Part shown: positions 35,648-44,629 of the stretch, one piece after another
Layout: the number at the start of each line of letters is the position of its first letter
How positions within the stretch are numbered: position 1 is the first letter of the stretch
Assembly: GCF_032854445.1 (NCBI RefSeq)
Contig: NC_088295.1
Location: 16,169,385-16,233,384, forward strand
DNA from: Liolophura sinensis
Taxonomy: Eukaryota; Mollusca; Polyplacophora; Chitonida; Chitonidae
Length of the DNA stretch: 64,000 bases
Reading direction: 5' to 3'
Position numbers and translations under genes: made by a program
Notes under the pieces: generated by a model
The model's input: only the letters and a program-made list of their open reading frames with translations
Told to the model about the DNA's origin: nothing
Database searches by the model: none

Positions 35648-36391
35648 TCATTCGGAAAGAGCGTTTTTAAGCTCTTGCCGAGCTAGTTTTCGGCCGCGAT
35701 CTATAAGCTGTTTTTTCGTGCTTTCATCGATCTCTACGGCGTTGAATGCCTTACGAGACTTAGCGCGTATCTCCTGCTTCAGATCAGAGTAGTTCTTGAG
35801 CTCCTGAACGACTTGCTTGAACTCTACGTCCGAAATAACACCATCAGATAATGCCATAGATACCTGCGCACGGATGCTGTTAAGGCTGGCCTCAGCCAAC
35901 AGCCGTATATCGTTATGTTTCTTGGCCTTTGCGTGAAGTCGGCGGCTAACGAATTTTCCGGCGATATTTAAGACACCGCAAGCTATGGCGGCAGCTTCCA
36001 TGGCCAAGACAGCAGGGGCTGCAATTATTGTTGTGAGTAGTCCCACGCCTGCAACCCCTAGTCCCAAACCGGCCGTGAGCATGGCCGAATCAAGGACCTC
36101 GGCGACTAAGACACCGCGCCGGTACTTTTTGTACAAGGCCCGACGGAGATCTCGCTCAGATTCAAGCTGATTCTGTATTTCGCTGATATACTGCAGACGA
36201 TGGGCGTGCGTCACGCTCTCCGGCGGCGCGGTCGGGGCCAAGGGGTTTTCAACCATAATCGTCGGCGCGGTCGGGGCCAAGGGATGGTCATCCGTAATCG
36301 TCGGCGCCGCGCCCTCCGGCGGCAAGAGGTTTTCATCCCTGATCGCTGGGTACAATCGCCCCATATTGTCCGTCCTACGAATCAATAACAT
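35648..36391 (-). CDS. unknown 247-residue membrane-associated protein of the cassette
   Basis: The ATG start at 36391 gives an uninterrupted frame. Residues about 20-60 are proline/alanine-rich with repeated PLAPTAP-type blocks. Residues about 62-92 are charged and probably helical. Residues about 100-124 and 124-146 are two hydrophobic, glycine/alanine-rich segments (for example AMLTAGLGLGVAGVGLLTT). The C-terminal 100 residues are charged and likely coiled-coil (ELKNYSDLKQEIRAKSRKA). I do not recognise a named family. Two adjacent hydrophobic helices followed by a long helical tail would fit a virion membrane or membrane-perturbing protein, but that is inference. It is the last of the three minus-strand ORFs, 71 bp after the preceding one. 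Confidence 0.55.
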   Translation of the reverse strand: MLLIRRTDNMGRLYPAIRDENLLPPEGAAPTITDDHPLAPTAPTIMVENPLAPTAPPESVTHAHRLQYISEIQNQLESERDLRRALYKKYRRGVLVAEVLDSAMLTAGLGLGVAGVGLLTTIIAAPAVLAMEAAAIACGVLNIAGKFVSRRLHAKAKKHNDIRLLAEASLNSIRAQVSMALSDGVISDVEFKQVVQELKNYSDLKQEIRAKSRKAFNAVEIDESTKKQLIDRGRKLARQELKNALSE

Positions 36392-36462
36392 CGGTAAACT
36401 CTAAATCGTCATCGGGACTACTAACACGAAAGCTGTGAAGTCTTATACCATCTAAATAGATG

Positions 36463-37129
36463 TCATTGAGATGGAAAACGCCCCTTGCAAAGACCCGTAT
36501 ATTCCTCGAGAGAGCTCCAGATGACTGGGTCGCCCTGGGCCGGTAATTTGATCATAAGTCTGAGCTCCTTTCCATCGTGCTCTGCAGGCCACTTTAGTCT
36601 CATCCCGGTAATCATGGAGGAACGGCGCTGAGAGGCCGCGCCAAGTATGATGTTGAAGATAAGTATAGATCCAGGGTTTATTCGTAGCATGGCCATAGAT
36701 ATGGGTTGCACGCTGAGACGCACGGTCTCTATACCCGGCGCCGCAAATAGTGTGAAGTAACCTCCTCCACCCAAAGCTATATGACAGTCGCTGGTTGGTA
36801 CCCACGACACGAAAGAGGTTCCGGAGCTGAAAACTTTTTTCACCCGGGCCCCGGTGGTCTGGACCGTCATCGGGGTCACCTTCACATCTACAAACCAATC
36901 GGGGTCGCGAGCTCTGGTAAGAACAAAGCGGTCTTCAAGGCGAATTAATGAGAGTTTTTGTTCTTCAATCACCTCAGACGGCGACCTGCGCTCTTGCTCT
37001 ACAGAGGATGAGACATCTTCAAGGGAAGCAAACGTGGCAGGTTCTGCTTGCCCCCTACCCCTCCCCGCAATCTTTATGCGGTTGTACTTGCCACTTTGAA
37101 ACTGGAAAGCGTAGATTTTGCATACTCAT
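36463..37129 (-). pseudogene. unknown cassette protein, frameshifted near its start
   Basis: The ATG at 37129 overlaps the upstream stop codon as ATGA, but this frame reaches a stop after about 24 codons. The long frame (to the stop at 36463, at least 169 codons and open up to about 37100) lies in another phase with no ATG of its own at the correct place. One indel in the first 80 bp explains this. Recognisable content is beta-rich, with GGGGYFTLFAAPGIETVRLS and a conserved-looking WSSLEEYTGLCKGRF end. Function unknown. Confidence 0.5.
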
Positions 37130-37785
37130 TGTATTTCTAGGGTAGCACTGAGGTACCCTACATTAATATACTTGCCGTCTTTGTCTAAAAGTGCCACGGT
37201 CAAGTGCGTTATATAGTCGGCGCGCAAGGTTTTGTACTGTGGGTTGGGAAATGAAACCGTCTTCCCGCAGTTAATCCCTTCACCAATCACGGCGATGGGA
37301 TTAAGTAGTGTTGAACCGCCACCGAAATCTGAGGTTATTCTCACGTTTTCTGAGGTGCTCAGTTCATCTAAATGCACGAAGACTTCTTTGTGTGAGACCA
37401 AGTTAGGTAGCTTTTCACCCTCCACAGTCCCCCCTGTGGGAGTCATCCGGTCGGAGAACCCTAAGGTGGGGGCACGCTCTTGGAGTATTATGAAGGCATT
37501 TCTAGGGAGGGTAAGGACTAAGCGGCCCGCGGCTTCATTCAATCCCAGAGAAACCCCATGCGGGCGGAATATGTCCTTGTCCAGCGTACAGACATTGTAG
37601 TAGCCCGTCGGCACTTCAACACGTTTGCCCTCAAGCAAGAAGCCCACTTCGGAGGGGATATTCTCCCAGGCTGGGTAGAATGTTATCTCGCGAAGGGCGG
37701 TTTTAAGGCGGCCGTCGAGGTTGTTAAGGGCATGAGGCAGCGTGTGCTGTGTCCCATTTAGAATGTCAGTCAATGTGATGAACAT
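37126..37785 (-). CDS. unknown 219-residue beta-rich protein of the cassette
   Basis: ATG at 37785 (a GTG three codons upstream could extend it). It is uninterrupted to TGA at 37128-37126. Features: GFLLEGKRVEVPTGYYNVCT near residue 50, then GRLVLTLPRNAFIIL, then a C-terminal stretch with SFPNPQYKTLRADYITHLTV and ALLDKDGKYINVG. The alternation of short hydrophobic strands looks like a jelly-roll-type structural protein, which is inference from pattern only. It is divergent from the plus-strand ORF (37796), sharing a 10-bp intergenic gap that would have to contain both starts or overlapping promoters. Confidence 0.55.
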   Translation of the reverse strand: MFITLTDILNGTQHTLPHALNNLDGRLKTALREITFYPAWENIPSEVGFLLEGKRVEVPTGYYNVCTLDKDIFRPHGVSLGLNEAAGRLVLTLPRNAFIILQERAPTLGFSDRMTPTGGTVEGEKLPNLVSHKEVFVHLDELSTSENVRITSDFGGGSTLLNPIAVIGEGINCGKTVSFPNPQYKTLRADYITHLTVALLDKDGKYINVGYLSATLEIQ

Positions 37786-37795
37786 CTTAGCCACG

Positions 37796-38396
37796 ATGAA
37801 CAGCGAGGCTTACAGGTTCAATAGAGAGGCCACTTACAAGGCCGGGGCATTTCATGGTATCCAAACCCACGCAGAGCAGCTCACGCGATTTGACATCTAC
37901 ATCGATGAAAAGAAGGCCTTTCCAGTCCAGTTCACAGATGTGTTGGCCAAGTACCGGCTGCCAAAGATAACCAGCAATGACATTGTTCGGGCCTGGAACA
38001 CCAATCCTATGCAATTCTGGCAGAACCAAGTGAACTTCGCGGTCTGGTGCGCAACCACGGGCTGTGGCGTCTCTGCAAAAGACCATCTTCTCGCCCCCGA
38101 CCAACAAATAAGAGCCCTGTACACGTTCCATGTGTATTTCCAAGTTAGGCGGATCTTGGAAGAGATCCAGGCCCCCCTGCCGCAAGACAGAGCGTGGGCG
38201 ACATTCAAAAACCCCTAAGACGAGAGGGCCTATGAGAGGATTTGTAGGGAGTTCCGCGTAGATGCGCACACAGACTGGAGGCGCAGGGGGGCGAATCACG
38301 GCCTCGGAGTGGCATATTACTATGTCACGAGAACGGGCTACAGCCCCATTGGCGATGGGACCTTCGATCCGAGCAGGATGTCGTTCTCTAGAAAGC
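37796..38396 (+). pseudogene. unknown cassette protein, in-frame stop and 3' truncated
   Basis: The ATG at 37796 is preferred over upstream in-frame codons because it starts the conserved-looking MNSEAYRFNREATYKAG segment. The frame runs to TAA at 38216-38218, then stays open in the same phase for about 60 more codons until the cassette ends at 38396. There it is cut by the junction with the Mx-2-type segment. It contains a WNTNPMQFWQNQVNFAVW segment and CATTGCGVS. I believe multi-copy relatives of this protein exist in invertebrate genomes but cannot name the family. Possibly a structural protein (inference). Confidence 0.5.
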
Positions 38397-39298
38397 CACT
38401 CGACTTGCCAGACCTAATTCGATCGGTTGCACTCTGCATCATCCGGTAAAAGATGATGTCAAACGTTCGTTGTTTTACACAGCTGCGCTGGCCACCATTG
38501 ATAATACATTACATTATGGGGCTCTGTAGTACTTCATCATCTTTCAAATTATGAACTGAAATAACGAATAATCACTATTGAAAGGGTACAATGCTCTTAG
38601 GTTTTAGATTGAAATCTTTACTGTAAAATTGTCATGGTGTTTATTATTCACACACAAAACTGTGGTGTGACGTTAAAATTACGTGCTTACGTGCTTAAAT
38701 AACATCTCGAATATTTTCTGTGTGCATACGAACTGAAAAGTGTGTTGTAGTTAGGCAAAACGTTTACGAGTTCATGGATGTAGAGTATTTCCATTTAAGG
38801 ACGAGTATAAAAAAAATTTATGCAGAAATTTATACAAAACATAAATGCAGGTAGAAAGAACGACAGCGAGCTGAAGTATACCAGCGATACCAGTATGATA
38901 ATTGATATCTGGTCTCATCAGAGAAGTACTACGATTCGATAATGTGAATATCATTTGACATGAAAATGAGGTAACCAGTACATAACAGAGTGATTCGTGC
39001 GGTCACAAAGACAGAAATCGGGTTGCAAAAGTATAACGTATTGCTGCAACCTAAGAGAAGTTGTGATTTAAAGCGCCTGCCCTGTACAGAACAATGTATA
39101 CAATAAATTAACAAAGCATAAATGATAAGCGGTTGGGGCTGTACCAAACACATTTTCGAGGCGATAACAAATTTCAATACTCTGATGATTTTGAAACACT
39201 CTAAGGCATACTTAAAATAATTTTAACAAATATGTTAGACCACATCTAAACAATGCGCTGGAAATATAACGAAGGCTGATCTCCCAAGCTTAACTGCA

Positions 39299-40536
39299 CT
39301 AAAACTTGTTAAGCTCCATCTCGGCTCGAACAAGCCGTTCTTTCTTTTCGGCCAGGTTGGCTCTTTCTATGCGTACATATGAGTCTTCCACAACGTTAGT
39401 TGCGTTCTCCAGATCAGCTCCATACTTGATCAGCTCAGTCTTGATGTTCTTTACAAGGACCTCGAGCATCTGATAACGGATTATCATCGGAATTGTGTCC
39501 GTCACCCGCCGGGAGGCCACCTGTAATACAGAACGGGGAATAGGTAGATGGCTAATAGGTTATAAATTGTCAATGTAAAACCATCCGCATAACGAGTAAA
39601 ACACTCGTTTTCGGTTTTTCAGGCGGGAACTTTATACTTACAGTCTATTAAACAAATGTAAATCAGCTATCTCACTGTCGGTTTGCCATCAGTCCAATGG
39701 TAAACCCCTATGTTGTCTTTTCACAGACATTCGATAACTCGTCTGGAATAACATAAATACCCTGGAGTATTTCCACGCATGTTAAACACACACGGTAACG
39801 CAGAGCGAATTGAGTGAGTGAGTGTGTGCTTGGGGTTTAACGTCGTACTCAACAATTTTTCAGTCATATGACGACGAAAGAATCCTTCGAGTGTATGTAA
39901 TGTGCCTCCTTGTTGCAGGACGGATTTCCACAGCTCTTTTATCCAGTGCGGCTTCACTGAAACGCCGTACCAAAGGCAAGTAAGACGTTTCGCCCGAGTC
40001 ATTATACTGATACGGGTCAACCAGCCGTTGCACTATCCCCTTCGTGCTGAACGCCAAGCGAACGCCAAGGTTAGTTGTCCTTCAGTTAGAAATCTCCGTT
40101 AGTCATCAGTTCCACGGTCAGTTTGGAATCAGTCCAGTGGCCTACACTTACGGTCAGTTGACATATCAGTCAGTATCTTCAAATGGTCGGGTTGCCATCA
40201 GTCCAATGGTCTAAACTTACGGTCAGCTGACATATTAGTTAGCATAGCTTCATGGTCAGGTTGCCATCAGTCCAATGACCTACACTTGCGGTCAGCTATC
40301 ATATCAGTCAGTATAGTCTCCCTCATGGTAGGTATTCACACAAACCATACCGGAGCGCAGATCACTCTCGTCATACACTACACCTTCACTTACTCTAAAG
40401 TAGGCTTTGAGAGCATCCAAGATGTGTTCCGCTTCAGTTTGCGCTGTCTTTTCCTGCGTTTCGTATACAGGTATGGGGTAGGCCATCTGCTTTTGCTGTT
40501 TCGCCTTAAGTTCAGCACATTTGATTTGGATGGCCT
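39299..40536 (-). CDS. duplicated last two Mx exons (alternative 3' end or partial copy)
   Basis: Exons are 40394-40536 (143 nt, acceptor TACAG/AGGCC, donor AGA/GTAAGTG) and 39299-39520 (222 nt, acceptor TTACAG/GTGGC, stop TAA). They encode the end of the GTPase-effector region ([20 protein letters not shown] ... [10 protein letters not shown]). Lengths, phases and splice sites are identical to the Mx-2 exons at 47304-47446 and 44630-44851. The proteins differ at 8 of 48 and 6 of 73 positions. No matching exons 1-12 lie immediately upstream, so these exons can only be used if Mx-2 transcripts splice past their own last exons, or they are a young partial duplicate. Both readings are open. Confidence 0.65.
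39815..40072 (-). repeat. SINE-B, truncated, in copy A
   Basis: Same insertion as 45166-45523: it has the same left flank, CAGAGCGAATTGAG. Its tRNA-like head and the right-hand duplication were lost in a deletion specific to copy A. Confidence 0.85.
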
Positions 40537-40794
40537 CTGTATATTCCCAAGAGAAAGAGAAATTTAGTTGATTGTTTAAAATCTTATAATGTCTAATGGA
40601 AAGATTTTCACTGATACGGTATTTATTTATACATTCACCGTAAAGCACAATTTCAATAGGCTCCAGACACGTGTGCGGTAAATGATGTATGTTCATGCAT
40701 CACTTCGATGTAAACCCGGATAGCGTACACCATCAAGCATAATTATACAGAACATCGTCAAAATGTATAATATCACATAAAGACACAACTTGGT

Positions 40795-41025
40795 GTAAAG
40801 ATAAAGCAACATGGAAAGGTGCTGCATCTTAAACATAAGCTTGGTATATAACAGGCATGGAAACCTATAAGGGTAAAGCAACATGGAAAGGTGCTGCATC
40901 TTAAAGATAACCATGGTGTATAACAGGCATGGAAACCTATAAGGGTAAAACAACGTGGAGAGGTACTGCATCTTAAAGAGATGCATGGTGTATAACAGGC
41001 ATGGAACCCTATAAGGGTAAAACAA
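40795..41025 (-). repeat. 72-bp minisatellite, about 3 units (copy A)
   Basis: Units of GGAAACCTATAAGGGTAAA, then CAACATGGAAAGGTGCTGCA, then TCTTAAAGATAACCATGG and GTATAACAGGCAT. Copy B has about 12 units. Confidence 0.92.
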
Positions 41026-41029
41026 CGAC

Positions 41030-41235
41030 CAGAGCTCCTCAGCTGGGCAGTTTCCCGTGCGCACACAGTGCTGTGTGACAATGTCTCAGCATACGACCAG
41101 AGCTCCTCAGTTCGATAGTTTAGAGTTGCACACAGTGCTGTGTAGTACTAAAATGTATCAGCATGCGGCCAGATCTCAGGTAGAAAAATTCCAGCGTGCA
41201 CACTTGGGGCTATGTCTGAGCATACGGAGATCGAT
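41030..41235. repeat. about 75-bp tandem repeat, three diverged units
   Basis: The shared frame is CGACCAGAGCTCCTCAG, then GCACACAGTGCTGTGT, then ATGTCTCAGCATACG. Confidence 0.75.
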
Positions 41236-43077
41236 TCCTTAGAGACAATTCTGTGCATTTAGCCTGATTGCAAGTAAATTAAATAGCAGCGTATCAAAAA
41301 TAATACATAATCATGTTATAAATAAAAAAAGAAACAAAAGGCAATAAGATAAGCCAAAGTTTTAAGTTTAATTATCTGAGATTAAGATAGACAAATGTTA
41401 ATGCTGAATAAAATATGGATATAACATAATTTAGGCGTACAGCATATAGAGAGAAAGAAGAGAGTAGCTATCACAGTATGATAGCTGGCAAACGGTCACA
41501 CGTAACCGATGAAATACGGTCTCTTGTCATCCACCTCAGTTAGGGCTTACATTTAATAAATACTGACTGTAAGAGTTACCACATGCCCAAGTTTACACTA
41601 CATTAACACTATAGTCATGATAATACAGAATTATACAGCTGTGATATTTCTGAGTGCAGTGAACAAACTCAGTGTTAGCATTAATGTGATATAAAAGGTT
41701 TGTACGTCAACCAGCACATGAGCGATCGTAAGTTGAAGCGGAGAGTAAGTATTAGCATCGCATATGTAAGCAGTGGTGGATATCTATCTTGAATATCTTG
41801 ATAGATATCTTGAACAGCGGCGCAAGGCTGGCTTCATTTCTAAGTTGACAATGAACTGTAAGCCCTCACTTTTCTCTAACTTGTAATCTAGTATACATAC
41901 AAAATGATTCCGTTCAGTGCACCTTACCAGGTCACATCATCTGAACACTAGACACATGAGAACAACACCTCGATTACTTCAAATTCCAAGCAGTCCTTAC
42001 CCGGGCCCCCAGCAGACTTCGTGTTTGTCTGTTTTGGGCATCGCGTATGATGGGATCAACTGCTATCATTCAACATTATACAGCATATACACGTACATCC
42101 ATGCAATTATAGGCAAATGGATAATGAACTATATAACTCACATAAATAACTTGAATGTGAAAACAAGTTATTGTGAACATCATTAAAAAAAGGTTAGTAT
42201 AAAATAAAAATATAAAACAGTAAATATAAACAATCAAACATCACAGTCTGAGTATATATTTCCACTCCATCTCATTTTCATATGAATCGTGTAACCAGCA
42301 TAGCTACATATACAAGATGTGGGCAATAAGCGTTTTCTGGAGTTTCAGTGTAGATCTACAACGTTATGATCATTAACTCGCAATACCTACATGTCTAACA
42401 ACTCCTACTCCTTACAGCGCATGTGCCGCTCTCTTCGCTCGCCTTACATCACTGCCAGCACAAGACAAGCTTGACCTTACGCAGAGCTTTCTGAGTTTCC
42501 TGACACCAGTTCCTGCCTCATCACCGTGACCTCACCGACCTCGGCGTTGTTCAAGATTGTTCAAGTGATGACAGTGATGTAAAGCGAATGTTGGAGAGAG
42601 GTGCAACGGATGTAAAGGAGCATTCTAACAAATATGTATAAATCATGTAATTTTCAGAGCTCTGGAAAGCCTCTAATGGGTTGAAATGTATGTCAACTGT
42701 AAACACACCAAATTAGGTAATGCAGATCAGGGCAGATAATTCCATACAGATTCTGACATTTACAAACGCGACCTGTCACAACTTGCAGAGACATCATAAA
42801 GTTAGTGAGACTTGTATGTTAAAAGGGTATAAGATGGACAAGCTGTACATTTCATGTCTTAAATTCATTCCAGCTGAGTTTTCAGAGTACAGACCTGGAT
42901 CTTTGCATTCACTAACCTGAAACTCCAGTGTTTTACGCCACGCCTTTAATCCTGGAGTAATTTTGATCCCAAATCATTTTGTATTCCGTAATTAATAATG
43001 TGACAATGAACAAAAATATAACTTCGTGTCCGAAAGTATCCGACAGTATCCGAAATTCGCAACCTCCATTTTCGAAT
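41236..43077. other. spacer between segmental copies A and B, nothing recognised
   Basis: AT-rich, with no credible exon, RNA gene or known repeat. Short frames at 41917-42186 and 42720-42920 have no recognisable content. Confidence 0.5.
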
Positions 43078-43785
43078 CACTCGACTTGCCAGACCTAATT
43101 CGATCGGTTGCACTCTGCATCATCCGGCAAAAGATGATGTCAAACGTTCGTTGTTTTACACAGCTGCGCTGGCCACCATTGATAATACATTACATTATGG
43201 GGCTCTGTAGTACTTCATTATCTTTCAAATTATGAATTGAAATAACAAAATAATCACTAATGAAAGGGTACAATGCTCTTAGGTTTTAGATTGAAATCTT
43301 TACTGTAAAATTGTCATGGTGTTTATTATACACACATAAAACTGTGGTGTGACGTTAAAATTACGTGCTTACGTTTGAATAACATCTCGAATATTTTCTG
43401 TGTGCATACGAACTGAAAAGTGTGTTGTAGTTAGGCAAAATGTTGACGAGTTCATGGATGTAGAGTATTTCCATTTAAGGACGAGTATAAAAAAATTTAT
43501 GCAGAAATTTATACAAAACATAAATGCAGGTAGAAAGAACGACAGCGAGCTGAAGTATACCAGCGATACCAGTATGATAATTGATATCTGGTCTCATCAG
43601 AGAAGTACTACGATTAGATAATGTGAATATCATTTGACATGAAAATGACGTAACCAATACGTAATAGGGTGATTCGTGCGGTCACAAAGACAGAAATCGG
43701 GTTGCAAAAGTATAACGTATTGCTGCAACCTAAGAGAAGTTGTGATTTAAAGCGCCTGCCATGTACAGAACAATGTATACAATAA

Positions 43786-44434
43786 AGCTGAGATTCCATA
43801 TACGCGGAATGCGGTTTGCGGTATACGGCACGCGGTACGCGGATACGGCATGCGGTATGCGCTTTCTCTGATTCCATTTATGCGGTAACCTATGCGTTTT
43901 CTTTCATTCATGGTGCATTTTTATCAGAGCAAACATGTCGCATTCCTCCATTTCACGACGTGTGGCTTTAGAGCAAGATTCAGACCTTGCCATAATAGCA
44001 ATGTCATATAAGTTGTTGCAACTAAAGAAGCGTAAAAAGAGAAAACACCGATGGTGGGTCCACAGTATTTTGCGGCAAAGAGCTCAGCAGGGAGCTTTCC
44101 GAAAACTTGGTCTCGGAATTGCAGCTGGATGGAGAAAAATTCCAACAGTACTTTCGTCTAACCAGAGAACAATTCAAACAAGTTCCGACCACGTGTCGGG
44201 GAAACACCCCACCAGTGACGTCATTTCTTGGGATACCCTGTCCGGTTTTGAAAACGCATACCGCACCGATCGCTACATGGTGCGATTGATTTTGCCGTAT
44301 ACTTTTCCGCATGAAAAAACGGATCCGCGACCGTACCTATGGAATCATTGCAACTTATTTTAACTATTTCGATTTTTGCCGCGTACCGCATACCGCATAC
44401 CGTATACCGCTACCGCATGTAAGGAATCTCAGCT
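43786..44434 (+). mobile_element. PIF/Harbinger-type DNA transposon remnant with TAA target duplication
   Basis: It starts AGCTGAGATTCC and ends GGAATCTCAGCT (perfect 12-bp terminal inverted repeats), flanked by TAA at 43783-43785 and 44435-44437. Copy A keeps the empty site (one TAA, 39104-39106). Sub-terminal CGCGGTATGCGG-type repeats occur at both ends. The plus-strand coding remnant contains RKKRKHRWWVHSILRQRAQQ, then a frame change, then ELQLDGEKFQQYFRLTREQF, which matches the N-terminal part of Harbinger transposases. The catalytic domain is missing, so it is non-autonomous. It lies about 200 bp past the Mx-2 stop codon, probably in the 3' UTR or flank. Confidence 0.92.
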
Positions 44435-44629
44435 TAAATTAACAAAGCATAAATGATAAGCGGTTGGGGCTGTGCCAAACACATTTTCGAGGCGATAACA
44501 AATTGCAATACTCTGATGATTTTGAAACACTCTAAGGCATGCTTAGAATAATTTTAACAAATATGTTAGACCACATCTAAACAATGCGCTGGAAATATAA
44601 CGAAGGCTGATCGCCCAAGGTTAACTGCA

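Larger units (their letters stand above)
33776..38396. mobile_element. GC-rich, compact virus-like or transposon-like cassette of unknown class
   Basis: Seen: sequence composition changes sharply relative to the AT-rich flanks. From 35.5 to 38.4 kb the DNA is GC-rich and coding density is high: three minus-strand ORFs in series (37785 to 37126, 37129 to 36463, 36391 to 35648) and one divergent plus-strand ORF from 37796. Start and stop codons overlap once (ATGA) and the divergent starts are 10 nt apart. The left part (33.8-35.4 kb) is non-coding with strong hairpins. The right edge is where the Mx-2-related segmental copy begins. I find no polymerase, integrase or packaging ATPase inside. Inference: remnant of an integrated DNA virus or a large self-synthesising-type transposon. 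The family is not established. Confidence 0.55.
38397..41030 (-). repeat. segmental duplication copy A (3' end of Mx-2 locus)
   Basis: Colinear with 43078-48446: a shared CACTCGACTTGCCAGACC start, the 3' flank, last exon, SINE-B, 134-bp repeat, penultimate exon and 72-bp repeat. Copy A is shorter. It lacks the Harbinger element, lacks about 330 bp between its SINE-B and the 134-bp repeat, and has only 1-3 repeat units in each array. Confidence 0.92.

Noticed and set aside
38397-38450. Extension of the cassette plus-strand protein past 38396
   Set aside because: The sequence from 38397 on is also present at 43078 without the cassette, so it belongs to the Mx-2-type segment and not to the protein.
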